Under the pieces are notes generated by a model. The model saw only the letters and a program-made list of their open reading frames with translations. It searched no databases and was not told the DNA's origin. The position numbers and the translations under genes are program-made. Source: Leifsonia virtsii (GTDB taxonomy: Bacteria > Actinomycetota > Actinomycetes > Actinomycetales > Microbacteriaceae). From it: DNA of 64,000 bases. The stretch's first letter is position 1; every line of letters begins with the position of its first letter. Shown here piece by piece: positions 16,285 to 24,232 of this stretch. The stretch lies in the NCBI RefSeq assembly GCF_030433675.1, contig NZ_JAROCB010000005.1, positions 1 through 64,000 of the forward strand. Direction: 5' to 3'.

Positions 16285-17337
16285 ATGACCGAGCCCCTCG
16301 CAGACAGCCCGTCCGCCCGCGCGGCGACGCGGAAGCGCGGCCCGTCCCTCGGCGACGTCGCGGCCCACGCCGGGGTGTCGACTCAGACGGTCTCCCGCGT
16401 CGCGAACGGCCTCACCAACGTGGAGGACTCCACCCGTCAGCGCGTGCTCGCATCCATGCAGGAGCTCGGCTACCGGCCCAACCGCGCGGCGCGCGCGCTC
16501 CGCTCCGGGCGGTTCCGGAACATCGGTGTCGTCATGTTCACGCTCTCCTCGTACGGCAACATGCGCACACTGGACGCGATCGCCGTCTCCGCGGCGAAGG
16601 CGGGCTACTCGATCACCGTCGTGCCGGTGGAGCGCCCGACCCAGCAGGACGTGAGCGTCGCGCTGGGCCGCCTGGTGGAGCAGTCGGTCGACGGCATCAT
16701 CGTCGTCATCGAGGCGCACATCATCGACCGCGCCGACGTCGAACTGCCGGCCGGGCTCTCGGTCGTCGTGGTCGACTCCACCGAGCGCTCCGACTACCCG
16801 CAGGTGGACACCGACCAGGCCGAGGGTGCTCGGCAGGCCACCCAGCACCTGCTCGATCTCGGCCACCGCACGGTGTGGCACATCGCGGGGCCTGCCGAGT
16901 CGTACTCGGCCGGGCGCCGTCAGGCGTCGTGGCGGCGGACGCTGGAGGAGGCGGGCGCGCCGGTGCCGGACGTCCTGCCCGGTGACTGGTCGACCGGCGC
17001 GGGCTACCGTCACGGGCTGGAGATCGCGTCGCATCCCGAGATCACCGCCGTCTTCGCCGCCAACGACCAGATGGCGCTCGGCGTGCTGCGCGCCCTGCAC
17101 GAGGCCGGCCGCCGGGTGCCGGAGGACGTCAGCGTGGTCGGCTTCGACGACATGGCCGAGTCGGACTCCTTCTGGCCGCCGCTCACCACGGTCCACCAGG
17201 AGTTCGAGGCCATCGGCCGCCGCGCCGTGGAGCTCCTGCTCGCCGAGATCGAGTCGCGCCCGGAACCCGTGCGCTCCTCCGTCATGGCGACCCACCTCGT
17301 GGTGCGCGCGAGCACGGCTCCGCCGCCGGCCCGCTAG
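16285..17337 (+). CDS. LacI-family transcription regulator
   Basis: 350 residues. The N-terminal helix-turn-helix and hinge are canonical (SLGDVAAHAGVSTQTVSRVA, then YRPNRAARALRSG). The periplasmic-binding-like domain carries FAANDQMALGVLRALHEAG and VSVVGFDDMAE. The ATG at 16285 is chosen because GGAG lies just upstream; an in-frame GTG three codons earlier is less likely. It probably represses the divergent sugar transport/GH35 operon through the two palindromes upstream, with a galactoside as likely inducer (inference). Confidence 0.93.
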   Translation: MTEPLADSPSARAATRKRGPSLGDVAAHAGVSTQTVSRVANGLTNVEDSTRQRVLASMQELGYRPNRAARALRSGRFRNIGVVMFTLSSYGNMRTLDAIAVSAAKAGYSITVVPVERPTQQDVSVALGRLVEQSVDGIIVVIEAHIIDRADVELPAGLSVVVVDSTERSDYPQVDTDQAEGARQATQHLLDLGHRTVWHIAGPAESYSAGRRQASWRRTLEEAGAPVPDVLPGDWSTGAGYRHGLEIASHPEITAVFAANDQMALGVLRALHEAGRRVPEDVSVVGFDDMAESDSFWPPLTTVHQEFEAIGRRAVELLLAEIESRPEPVRSSVMATHLVVRASTAPPPAR

Positions 17338-17455
17338 GCCAGGCCCGCGTCGGAGATCCGGACGATCCGCCTGCAGATCTCCGACGGGAGTCGGCCCGGC
17401 AGGAGAATCGAACGTTCGATCGCTCACAGGGCGCGAGCGGCCCGGCAACAGAAAA

Positions 17456-17475
17456 GCCCCCGCCGGAGCGGGGGC
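17456..17475 (-). terminator. Original terminator of tRNA-Arg, now orphaned
   Basis: GCCCCCGC CGGA GCGGGGGC forms an 8-bp GC stem with a four-base loop and AAAA on its left, which is a U tract for leftward transcripts. Before prophage insertion it lay about 40 bp downstream of the tRNA-Arg 3' end. The prophage now separates it from the gene, and a near copy is found at the other end of the prophage. Confidence 0.8.
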
Positions 17476-17514
17476 TCTCTGTACTGTCTCAACCAGTTCT
17501 GTGTCTGCGCGACA

Positions 17515-17549
17515 GTGCGCCACGAGGGATTCGAACCCCCAACCTTCTG
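17515..17549. other. attL core
   Basis: 35 bases identical to 33957-33991 and equal to the 3' part of tRNA-Arg. Homology continues for another eight bases with two differences (17550 and 17553), after which the sequences diverge. The left side is host DNA with the old tRNA terminator; the right side is phage. This is only the tRNA 3' portion and cannot give a functional tRNA. Confidence 0.93.
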
Positions 17550-17616
17550 GTCTGTAGCTTCCGGGCTCCTCGCGCTCATCTTGAGCGCCCGCGCTGAGGC
17601 GGCGTCTCGTGGCTGA
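17548..17616 (+). other. Separated 3' end of the viral form of the repressor
   Basis: In the circular phage genome this stretch would directly follow the repressor codons at the right end. Read in that frame, the codon that is TGA in the lysogen becomes TGG here. The frame then continues for 22 codons (WSVASGLLALIL, then SARAEAASRG) to a TGA at 17614-17616, which overlaps the GTG start of the next phage gene by a few bases. In the lysogen it is untranslated. The hydrophobic and Ala-rich tail could be a degradation signal, which is inference. Confidence 0.7.
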
Positions 17617-17989
17617 CGCAGTGCTCGACATGCTCAATGCCAACGCCCGCAGCATCCGCGACGAGGTGCCAATCGCAGGATCGACCGCCACCGAGCGCGA
17701 AGTTGTGGCGCGTGATGCGCTGGCGCGGGGAACGCTCGGGTCGACGCTCGTTGACGACGGCGCGCGCGAGAACCGGTGGTACACGTGCCGGCTCGCTGAT
17801 GGACGCGTCGTCGGCCGATGGTCGAACTCGTGGGCCGAAGCCGTGCTCTACACCGCCATGTGGACCGGCGTGGACGTGGTGCGCTGCGTGCTCGATCCTG
17901 ACGGGTCGCTTCACAACGCCGAGCGCACGACACGCGGCACGGGTGTCCTGTTCGATCTGCTCGACCTCGCAGACGAGGGCGAACGATGA
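17609..17989 (+). CDS. Phage early protein, unknown
   Basis: 126 residues, soluble, no recognised domain. The central part (YTCRLADGRVVGRWSNSWAE) looks like a small beta unit and the C-terminus is acidic. It is the first gene to the right of attP in the phage form. Its GTG start overlaps the predicted end of the viral repressor, and its stop overlaps the next start (ATGA). In the lysogen it loses any promoter shared with the repressor. Confidence 0.65.
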   Translation: MADAVLDMLNANARSIRDEVPIAGSTATEREVVARDALARGTLGSTLVDDGARENRWYTCRLADGRVVGRWSNSWAEAVLYTAMWTGVDVVRCVLDPDGSLHNAERTTRGTGVLFDLLDLADEGER

Positions 17990-18093
17990 GCGCCGAAGCT
18001 CCGGTGTTTGCGTGCACGTGCGGCGTCGCGTGGGGCTCCGCTGAGGGTCCGTGCGTGTGCGAGGTTCCCGAGCACATGAGGGAGGCAGCGTGA
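17986..18093 (+). CDS. Cys-rich 35-residue phage protein
   Basis: A 35-residue frame that begins MSAEAPVFACTCGVAWG and has a second CVCE motif, giving CxC...CxC, possibly a zinc knuckle. It joins its neighbours by ATGA at the start and TGATG at the end, which supports translation in the same operon. No function assigned. Confidence 0.5.
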   Translation: MSAEAPVFACTCGVAWGSAEGPCVCEVPEHMREAA

Positions 18094-18560
18094 TGCTGCG
18101 AGTACGTGACCGCTGGGTGATCCTGCTCGACGCTCTGGGTGGCGAGCTGATGGGCCGTGCGACCGACCACCACTTGACGACCGATCCCGCGTGCGTCCGC
18201 TACCGTGCGCCGCGTCCCGGCAGCCGCCTCGATCGAGCCTCGCGCGGACACTCGTGCGGGCGCTGCATGGCTGATGCCGCATTCGGCCGGTACGAGCCCG
18301 GCGACTACGAGACCCATTGCCCTACCTGTGACGCCCCCGAGCCGACGCACACGGCAACGTGCGCCGTTCCGAGTCCCAGCGATCGTGTGTGCGAGTGCGG
18401 CCACAGCTACAACGCCCACGGAAGCGGCGTCACGACCGCGTCGTGGTGCATCGTCGCCCGCTGCCCGTGCGAGGAATACGTCCAGACACCAGACCACATG
18501 GTTGGTGGCCGTCAGGATTCGCCTGACAGTGAAATCGCGAGCGGGCCGGGGTCGGTATGA
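18093..18560 (+). CDS. Cys-rich phage protein, probable zinc binding
   Basis: 155 residues containing several paired cysteines: HSCGRCMADA near residue 53, HCPTCDAPEPTHTATC near residue 74, CECGHSYNAH near residue 100 and RCPCEEY. The pattern suggests two or three zinc ribbons in a nucleic-acid- or protein-binding factor. It starts within the previous stop codon and ends in an ATGA overlap with the next gene. It has no clear relative that I recognise. Confidence 0.6.
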   Translation: MLRVRDRWVILLDALGGELMGRATDHHLTTDPACVRYRAPRPGSRLDRASRGHSCGRCMADAAFGRYEPGDYETHCPTCDAPEPTHTATCAVPSPSDRVCECGHSYNAHGSGVTTASWCIVARCPCEEYVQTPDHMVGGRQDSPDSEIASGPGSV

Positions 18561-18820
18561 GCGCCCGTCGAGAGGTCGAAACGCTCGACTACGTGGAGTT
18601 CGCGAGAAGGATCATCCGGGCCGCTGGTGAGCGCGTGGCTGATGGTGACGAGTTCGAGCTGGCCGAGTTGGCGAGCCTTCGGGATGACCTGGAGGCGGCT
18701 ATCACGAAGGCAGTGAAGGGTCAGCGTTCCATCGGTCGGTCGTGGGCGTACATCGGCGGCGCGCTCGGGATCAAGCGGCAGAGCGCGCAGGAGCGCTACG
18801 CCGAGAAGGCGAGCGCTTGA
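18557..18820 (+). CDS. Small helix-turn-helix protein, possible excisionase or Cro
   Basis: 87 residues. An acidic helical N-terminus (FELAELASLRDDLEAAITKA) is followed by a sigma-region-4-like helix-turn-helix (SWAYIGGALGIKRQSAQERY, residues 62-81). Its place directly before the integrase gene fits a recombination directionality factor or an early regulator; which of these cannot be decided from sequence. Confidence 0.6.
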   Translation: MSARREVETLDYVEFARRIIRAAGERVADGDEFELAELASLRDDLEAAITKAVKGQRSIGRSWAYIGGALGIKRQSAQERYAEKASA

Positions 18821-18911
18821 TGCATTCGCGCAGCGCATGTGTGCCCCTCTTTGGGGTGCCGCGACGGATCGTTCTGTCCCCTTCCGAGGGTCGTAGCCTT
18901 TCTTGCACACC

Positions 18912-19724
18912 ATGAACGAATTCACAGACGAATGGGCGGAGGCGATCCGCGATTACCTCGTGGCGCAGCGCGCCGCGGGGGCTCCGTCTACGACATGCAA
19001 CACGAGGCGGCAGCACCTCGAACACCTGGCCCGACGCGTGAGCGCCGGGCCGTGGTCTCTGTCGGGTGAGGCGCTGGTGGCGTACTGCGGCGCGCAGGAG
19101 TGGAAGCCGGAGACTCGCCGTAGCCGGCGCACGACGTTCCGCTCGTTCTGGTCGTGGGCGTACGCGACCGGGCTCTGCGAGGTCAACACGGCGCTGGCCC
19201 TGCCGAAGGTGAAGCCGGGCCAGGCTCGCCCGCGGCCGACGCCCGAGCGCGTCTACGAGCACGCTCTCGCTCGCTCCGACGAACGGCTGCGGCTGATCCT
19301 GCGGCTCGCGCATGACGCCGGCCTGCGCCGCTCCGAGATAGCTCAGGTGCACTCCGATGACCTGTTCGAAGACCTCACCGGGTGGTCGCTGCGCGTGCAC
19401 GGCAAGGGCTCGAAGGAGCGCGACGTGCCATTGACGCCGAGACTCGCGCTGGAGCTGCGCTCCCTCCCGTACGGGTGGGCATTCCCCGGCGACGACGGCG
19501 GGCACCTTTCGCCCCGCTGGGTCGGCAAGCTCGCCACGAACGTGCTCCCGGACCACTGGACGCTCCACACGCTGCGGCATTCGTTCGGGACACGCATCTA
19601 CGCCCACAGCGACCTCGCGGTAGCGCAGGCTGCGCTCGGGCACGCGTCGCCGGCCACCACGCGCATCTACGTCGTGGTGCCCGACGAGCGTATCCGGGGA
19701 GCGGTGCTCGCTGCCGCCGGCTAG
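18912..19724 (+). CDS. int: Tyrosine integrase
   Basis: 270 residues with a SAM-like core-binding domain (residues 5-90) and a catalytic domain. Catalytic residues are visible: Arg139 in AGLRRSEI, a Lys in HGKGSKERDV (165 or 168), His219-x-x-Arg222 in HTLRHSFG, His244 in LGHASPATT and Tyr253 in RIYVVV. There is no separate N-terminal arm-binding domain, so it is short for a phage integrase, as in other compact actinobacteriophages. The C-terminus ends GAVLAAAG. It should recombine the 35-bp core in tRNA-Arg. The gene is at the attL end, with the repressor at the attR end, so in the circular phage both lie near attP. Confidence 0.93.
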   Translation: MNEFTDEWAEAIRDYLVAQRAAGAPSTTCNTRRQHLEHLARRVSAGPWSLSGEALVAYCGAQEWKPETRRSRRTTFRSFWSWAYATGLCEVNTALALPKVKPGQARPRPTPERVYEHALARSDERLRLILRLAHDAGLRRSEIAQVHSDDLFEDLTGWSLRVHGKGSKERDVPLTPRLALELRSLPYGWAFPGDDGGHLSPRWVGKLATNVLPDHWTLHTLRHSFGTRIYAHSDLAVAQAALGHASPATTRIYVVVPDERIRGAVLAAAG

Positions 19725-19948
19725 CGGCTGAGGTTGCCCAGCGCGGTCGTGCCGATCGCGGCCGTGCATGCCGCCGCCACCACGCCGCCCACGAGCGCGA
19801 CGACGGGGCCGACGATGGGGCCGGCCGCTGCGACGACGCCGGCCGCAGCACCCACCGGCGTCGCGATCGCGTAGATGCCGAGGCGGAGACCCCTCGGCAG
19901 GGTCGGGGTGCTGGACTGCTGGTCATTCTCGGGTGCTGCGTGGCTCAC
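19721..19948 (-). CDS. Probable holin
   Basis: 75 residues with two hydrophobic stretches (LGIYAIATPVGAAAGVVAAAG, interrupted, and VGPVVALVGGVVAAACTAAI) separated by a Gly/Pro turn. The N-terminus is polar. Size, topology and place right after an M15 endolysin block fit a class-II holin. It converges with the integrase and shares four bases with it. Confidence 0.7.
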   Translation of the reverse strand: MSHAAPENDQQSSTPTLPRGLRLGIYAIATPVGAAAGVVAAAGPIVGPVVALVGGVVAAACTAAIGTTALGNLSR

Positions 19949-20319
19949 TGGTCATCTTCCTTTCGGTGTCGGGCCGGCGGCATGAAGCGGGACCGCGGCC
20001 AGGTGTGTTCGATGCGTTCGATGCGCTCGTCTTGGGTCTCGTCGCTGCCCTCCAGCCGTTCGAGCCGTTCGCCGTGGTCGGCTTGCGTCTCGATGATCTG
20101 ATTGAGCAGAGACTTGTTCTCCTCGTGGCGTTCGTCGGCTTCCTCGCGGAGGTTGGTCTGGTGGTTGTTCTTGACCTCCTCCTTGATGATCCGGGCGTCG
20201 TCGCGGGCGTGCTTGGCTCTCTGGGATGCGAGCCACGCGACCCCCGCGGCGATCAGGGATGCCGTGACGGTTGCGCTGCCGCTGATCACCGAGACCGTGA
20301 TGTCAGCGGCGTCGCTCAT
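19945..20319 (-). CDS. Membrane-anchored coiled-coil protein in the lysis block
   Basis: 124 residues. An N-terminal membrane helix (VTASLIAAGVAWLASQRAK, about residues 17-35) is followed by a long charged coiled coil (EEVKNNHQTNLREEADERHE and onward). DUF2746-type phage proteins have this shape and are often listed as second holins. It overlaps both neighbours by four bases. The lysis role is inferred from position. Confidence 0.65.
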   Translation of the reverse strand: MSDAADITVSVISGSATVTASLIAAGVAWLASQRAKHARDDARIIKEEVKNNHQTNLREEADERHEENKSLLNQIIETQADHGERLERLEGSDETQDERIERIEHTWPRSRFMPPARHRKEDDQ

Positions 20320-20954
20320 GCGTTGAGGTAGGTCTTCGCGTTCTCGGCGTACCGGTTGACCGCGTTGTGGATGGCGTCCTGCTGGAGGTCGTTCACCTGG
20401 AGCGCTCCGAACGCCGCGGTCGTGCCGTCGATCTCCTTCTGGTCGGTGAGGTAGATCGACCCGAGCGAGCCGATGAGCAGCGGGGGCCGCTGGCCGGTGG
20501 ATGTGATGAGCTTCATGTCGTCCTCCAGTAGTGATCGGATGTCGTCCGGGCTGAGCGCGGTCGCGTTGAGGGACGCCAGCGCGACGTAGGTGTTGATCGG
20601 GATGATGGGCATTGACGCCCACCGGGGGTTGTTGAAGTGCCACCACTCGGAGCCGTCCGGCTTGAAGCCGACGGCGAGCATGGCGGCACGGTCGGCGCGG
20701 TCGCGGATGTCCACCGCGGCGGCGCGCATGTGGTTGTTCTGCGCGTTGGGGTCGTCGGGGTCGGACGCGTACGGGTGGTGTAGCGGGTCGGCCTCGTAGT
20801 AGTCGCGGTACCCCTTCTGCTCCAAGTAGGAGCGCCACGCGTCGGTGACCGGGATGTTGTGGCCGGCGTGGGCGCTCGCGAGCTGGAGCATCGTGAGCGT
20901 GTCCGGGGTGAGGAAGTATCCCGGCTGCCAGGGGATCGGAACGAGCGTGTTCAT
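20316..20954 (-). CDS. Endolysin, M15-type peptidase
   Basis: 212 residues. The N-terminal half carries the M15/VanY zinc site: NNHMRAAAVDIR gives His75 and Asp82, and EWWHFNNP gives His106, with Arg41 in DAWRSY typical of the fold. It should cut peptidoglycan stem peptides (D-Ala-D-Ala or L-Ala-D-Glu bonds). The C-terminal half (residues 120-212) shows no recognised cell-wall binding repeat. Export would depend on the adjacent holin-like proteins. Confidence 0.85.
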   Translation of the reverse strand: MNTLVPIPWQPGYFLTPDTLTMLQLASAHAGHNIPVTDAWRSYLEQKGYRDYYEADPLHHPYASDPDDPNAQNNHMRAAAVDIRDRADRAAMLAVGFKPDGSEWWHFNNPRWASMPIIPINTYVALASLNATALSPDDIRSLLEDDMKLITSTGQRPPLLIGSLGSIYLTDQKEIDGTTAAFGALQVNDLQQDAIHNAVNRYAENAKTYLNA

Positions 20955-21844
20955 GCGCGGATCGGCCCTTCGTATTCGAGCTGGAGGAAGCAGGAAGCCG
21001 GGCCGAGGTTGCCCGCGAGGACGGTCGCGCCGGAGTTCTGCGCCGCGATGAGGCGCAGCGTGTCGCTCGTGAGGATCGGCACGTGGTCAGCCACGAGGGT
21101 GACGTACTCGCCGCCCGGGTCGAAGCCGGCGCCGGATCTGACGAGGGTCTTGTCGTCGGTCGGGATCGCGCCGCTGCTGTAGTTCTTCACCAGGGCGAGT
21201 TCGAAAAGGCCGGCGGATGCGCCGGAGACGTTCAGGCCGGCGCGGATGCGGTAGAGCCCCTCGCGGAGCACCTTGAGGTCGCCCGTGTCCTGCTTCCACG
21301 AGAAGTCGGTGCTGGTGTACGTCTGGCTCACCAGGGAGAACGGTGACGAGCCGGTCGGCGCACCGAAGGCGCGGCCGGCGGCGCCGCCGATCAGCGCGAC
21401 GGGCGAGGTAGCGCCGTTGGTCACGTTCTGCCCGACCGTGCCGGAAGCGCGCAGGTCCATGCTGGGCCGCACGCCGCCGGCCGGGTACCAATCGGGCGTC
21501 TTCGCGCCCTGCGGGTTCGTGCCCGCGTTGTACGTCGCGAGGTAGTGCTCCAGCATTCCGAGATCGGTTCGGTAGGCGAGTGCGCCGCGGTTCTGCAGGG
21601 CGATGCGCTGCGCTTCCGTACCGGGCACGCCCCAGAACGCGTCCCGGTCGGTCTTGGATGCGAACGGGCGCAAGTCGATGTTCGCTGCGACGTGATCGGA
21701 CAGGGTGCCGACCTCTGCGAGCAGCGCGCCGATCGCGACGGAGGTCGCCTCCTGGCCCATGTTGAGGGTGTCGGAGAACGGCGACCGCGGGTCGTCCTCG
21801 CCGTACTGCCAGATGCCGTTCTCGTCCAGGTGACCGCTAGCCAT
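20951..21844 (-). CDS. Minor tail / receptor-binding protein
   Basis: 297 residues. The N-terminus (SPFSDTLNMGQEATSVAIGA and onward) is a helical trimerisation-like segment. The C-terminal 140 residues are beta-rich with a TNF/C1q-like pattern (GLYRIRAGLNVSGASAGLFE; LRLIAAQNSG). Such C-terminal heads form trimeric host-binding tips. It lies between the S74 fibre gene and the endolysin, overlapping the former by eight bases. Confidence 0.7.
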   Translation of the reverse strand: MASGHLDENGIWQYGEDDPRSPFSDTLNMGQEATSVAIGALLAEVGTLSDHVAANIDLRPFASKTDRDAFWGVPGTEAQRIALQNRGALAYRTDLGMLEHYLATYNAGTNPQGAKTPDWYPAGGVRPSMDLRASGTVGQNVTNGATSPVALIGGAAGRAFGAPTGSSPFSLVSQTYTSTDFSWKQDTGDLKVLREGLYRIRAGLNVSGASAGLFELALVKNYSSGAIPTDDKTLVRSGAGFDPGGEYVTLVADHVPILTSDTLRLIAAQNSGATVLAGNLGPASCFLQLEYEGPIRA

Positions 21845-22664
21845 TGGTCTGTCCCTCCAGGGTCGCGACGCGCTCGCTCAGCGCGTCGATGAGCTGCTGC
21901 TGCTGCTGCACGATGCCCCAGAGGGGCACCACGAGCCGTTCGTAATGGATGCCGCCGAGCTGCCCGTCGTCGGACAGGTAGACGAGCGCGTCGAGGCCGG
22001 CGGCGGCGAAGTCGTCCGCTATGAAGCCGACCTCGTACGGTGCCGACTGGCCGTGCTCCTTCACCGCCGCCTTGTATCGGAATGTCTTGGGCTCCAGACC
22101 CATGAAGGTGTCGATGCTGATCAGCCACGGCTTGATGTTCTGCTTGAACCGGCGCGCGGACGCCTGCGGGCCGATCCTGCCGCCGCTGCTGACGCCGAGG
22201 GCAACCCAGTCCGCGACCGGGTTCGCGCGCGTGTACGGCGAGGTGATCGCGCCGCACCCGATGTTCCCGGCGCTGTCGAAGCCCTGGCCGGTTCCACCGA
22301 TGCCGAGCCCGGCACCGGCGTTCATCGTGCTCGTTGTCGCGATCGGCTGATTCGTGATCATCCCGATACCGGCGCCGAAGTTGCCCGGAGCGATCTTCGA
22401 TGGCGGCAGCGCGGGAATCTTCGCGGCGGTCAGTCCGAGCCGGTCGGCATCGAGCACGCCCGTGGTGATCTTCGACGCATCGAGGGCGGGCACCTGATCC
22501 GCAGACAGGGTGCCGGTGATGTGGCTGAAGTCGTGGCCGCCGTCGATAATGTGCTTCGCGAGCTCGTCACCGCGGATGTTGTCGTTGTCGTACCCTTGCC
22601 GCCGGTCCTGGGTGCCCGGGAACACCGCCAGACCGATCGACGCTGCCAGGTCGCCGTTCGCCAT
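21837..22664 (-). CDS. Tail fibre with S74 self-cleaving chaperone
   Basis: 275 residues. The C-terminal 110 residues match the intramolecular chaperone of endosialidase-type fibres (peptidase S74): QASARRFKQNIKPW with the expected catalytic Ser at about residue 169, then YEVGFIADDFA and a terminal coiled coil (LIDALSERVATLEG). After trimer folding the chaperone should cleave itself off before that Ser. The first 165 residues hold Ala/Gly-rich repeats and short turns typical of slender fibres. Confidence 0.85.
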   Translation of the reverse strand: MANGDLAASIGLAVFPGTQDRRQGYDNDNIRGDELAKHIIDGGHDFSHITGTLSADQVPALDASKITTGVLDADRLGLTAAKIPALPPSKIAPGNFGAGIGMITNQPIATTSTMNAGAGLGIGGTGQGFDSAGNIGCGAITSPYTRANPVADWVALGVSSGGRIGPQASARRFKQNIKPWLISIDTFMGLEPKTFRYKAAVKEHGQSAPYEVGFIADDFAAAGLDALVYLSDDGQLGGIHYERLVVPLWGIVQQQQQLIDALSERVATLEGQTNG

Positions 22665-22667
22665 GCC

Positions 22668-23882
22668 TTATACCGCCTCACTGATCCAGGACGCCCCGAC
22701 CGGGCTGTCCAACCACTCCTCGCCCGGGGCGAGCTGTACCCACGCCGCCTTGGGCGTGTCCACGAGCCCCCGGCTCTTGACTTCCATCTCGCCGTCCGGG
22801 AACCGCCACGTGACCGCGCTAGCCGCGCCGGTTTGAACCGGTGTGTCGGGCAGCGTCATCGTGATCGGTGCGGAGGGCTCGACGCTGTAGTCCGACACGG
22901 CGCGCAGGTTCAACACTCGCCCGCGACCCAGCGCGCGCTCGAGAACCCGTTGCGCCGCTCCGGGGCCGGGATAGCGCGCATCGCGGTACTCCAGCGAGAG
23001 CACCTTCGAATAGCCGGGCGTCTCCGCCCAGTCGTAGGCGGTCTGCTGCATCCCCCACGCGTCCGTCCACGTATAGGTGATCTGCACGGCGTCATACCAC
23101 TCGTTTCCGTCGCGGTCGATGTCGTCGGTCGCGTCGGTGATGGTGCTGAGGTAGGAGAGCACGATGTTGCCCTTCACGGTGCTGATCTGCTCCGCGAGCC
23201 GCCACGAGCGGCGGCCGTCGCACCACAACCTGAGTCCGGCCTGCTGAAGGATAGGCGTCAGGAACGACCACCACGTCATTCCCGGCGTCGCGACGCCCAC
23301 CGTCGCGGGCAAGTCAGCGTCGGCCGGCCCGTCGAGAAGCACCGCCCCGATCTGCGCGAGCACGTAGGACACGAGCCCGCGGACGGTGGAGGCCGGTGGG
23401 CGAATGACCGCGCTACCGAGGAGAGCCTGATCTTGCAGGAGCGCCTCGTCGGAGGCTGCGACGATGCTCACGGTGCCGTCCTTGTGCGCGTAGGGGCGGC
23501 TGCGGACGGAAAGGTTGAAGGATCGGCTGGTGGTCGGGCGAACGCCGAAGCTGTTCCACGCCGCCGCCCTCCAAGCGCTGATCGCGCCGAGGGTCGCGCT
23601 GCCGGGGATGTCGTCGGGGCTTCCGAGCGTCTTGCCGGCCCACATGGCCGAGAGGTCGGCCAGGCGCCCGGATTCTCCGAAGTCCTGCCGTACCCGAAGG
23701 GTGAGGCGGATGTCGTTGCGCGGGTCGATAAGCTCCCGGACGGACGGATCGGGCAACGCACAGACGATGCGCGCCTGCACAAACGGCGCCCACGTCTCGT
23801 CCATCGTGATGTCCGCAGACTTCACGTCCAGCACGCCGCCGACGCTGAGCTGCGCGAAGATGCTGTGTCGGTCGATCGTCAC
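22668..23882 (-). CDS. Minor tail protein (baseplate/Tal-like)
   Basis: 404 residues starting at a GTG that overlaps the upstream gene by four bases. It has no domain that I can name with certainty. Position after the distal-tail-sized protein and before the fibre fits the tail-associated protein of siphoviruses. The sequence is a mix of beta-rich blocks (FNLSVRSRPYAHKDGTVSIV) with a conserved-looking ITDATDDIDRDGNEWYDAVQ segment near residue 250. Confidence 0.7.
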   Translation of the reverse strand: MTIDRHSIFAQLSVGGVLDVKSADITMDETWAPFVQARIVCALPDPSVRELIDPRNDIRLTLRVRQDFGESGRLADLSAMWAGKTLGSPDDIPGSATLGAISAWRAAAWNSFGVRPTTSRSFNLSVRSRPYAHKDGTVSIVAASDEALLQDQALLGSAVIRPPASTVRGLVSYVLAQIGAVLLDGPADADLPATVGVATPGMTWWSFLTPILQQAGLRLWCDGRRSWRLAEQISTVKGNIVLSYLSTITDATDDIDRDGNEWYDAVQITYTWTDAWGMQQTAYDWAETPGYSKVLSLEYRDARYPGPGAAQRVLERALGRGRVLNLRAVSDYSVEPSAPITMTLPDTPVQTGAASAVTWRFPDGEMEVKSRGLVDTPKAAWVQLAPGEEWLDSPVGASWISEAV

Positions 23883-24232
23883 GGTGCGACCTCGCGGTAC
23901 GGGATGCTGACGGTCCACACGTAGCTCTCGCGATCGAGGTTCGTGCCGATGCTGCCGTCGCCGATGACGAAGCGCATGCTCAGCTCGGGTACCTCGCCGC
24001 TGTAGGTGAACACGGCCGGCCGGGCGAGAAGCCTGCGGGCTGCATCCGCGCTCGGGGCGTCCGTGAACAGCATGTCGATCGTCCCGGTGCGGAGCCCGGC
24101 CGGCGCGAGTGATACGTCTGGGTCCGGTCGCCCGAGGATGTCGTGCGTGATGTTGCGGCTTGCCTGCTGGCCGTCGTTCACAAGGATCAGGGCGGGGGTG
24201 ATCGTGGTGGTGCCGTCGCTGATGGTCGCCAC
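23879..24232 (-). CDS. Small minor tail protein (Dit-position)
   Basis: 117 residues, beta-rich, no catalytic signature (begins MATISDGTTTITPALILVND). It is coupled to both neighbours by one- and four-base overlaps. Its position between tape measure and Tal-like protein is that of a distal tail protein, but it is short for that family. Treated as a minor tail protein. Confidence 0.65.
   Translation of the reverse strand: MATISDGTTTITPALILVNDGQQASRNITHDILGRPDPDVSLAPAGLRTGTIDMLFTDAPSADAARRLLARPAVFTYSGEVPELSMRFVIGDGSIGTNLDRESYVWTVSIPYREVAP

Noticed and set aside
17515-17590. Second tRNA gene at the left end of the prophage
   Set aside because: Only the 3' portion of tRNA-Arg is present; anticodon arm and beyond diverge, so it is an att remnant.
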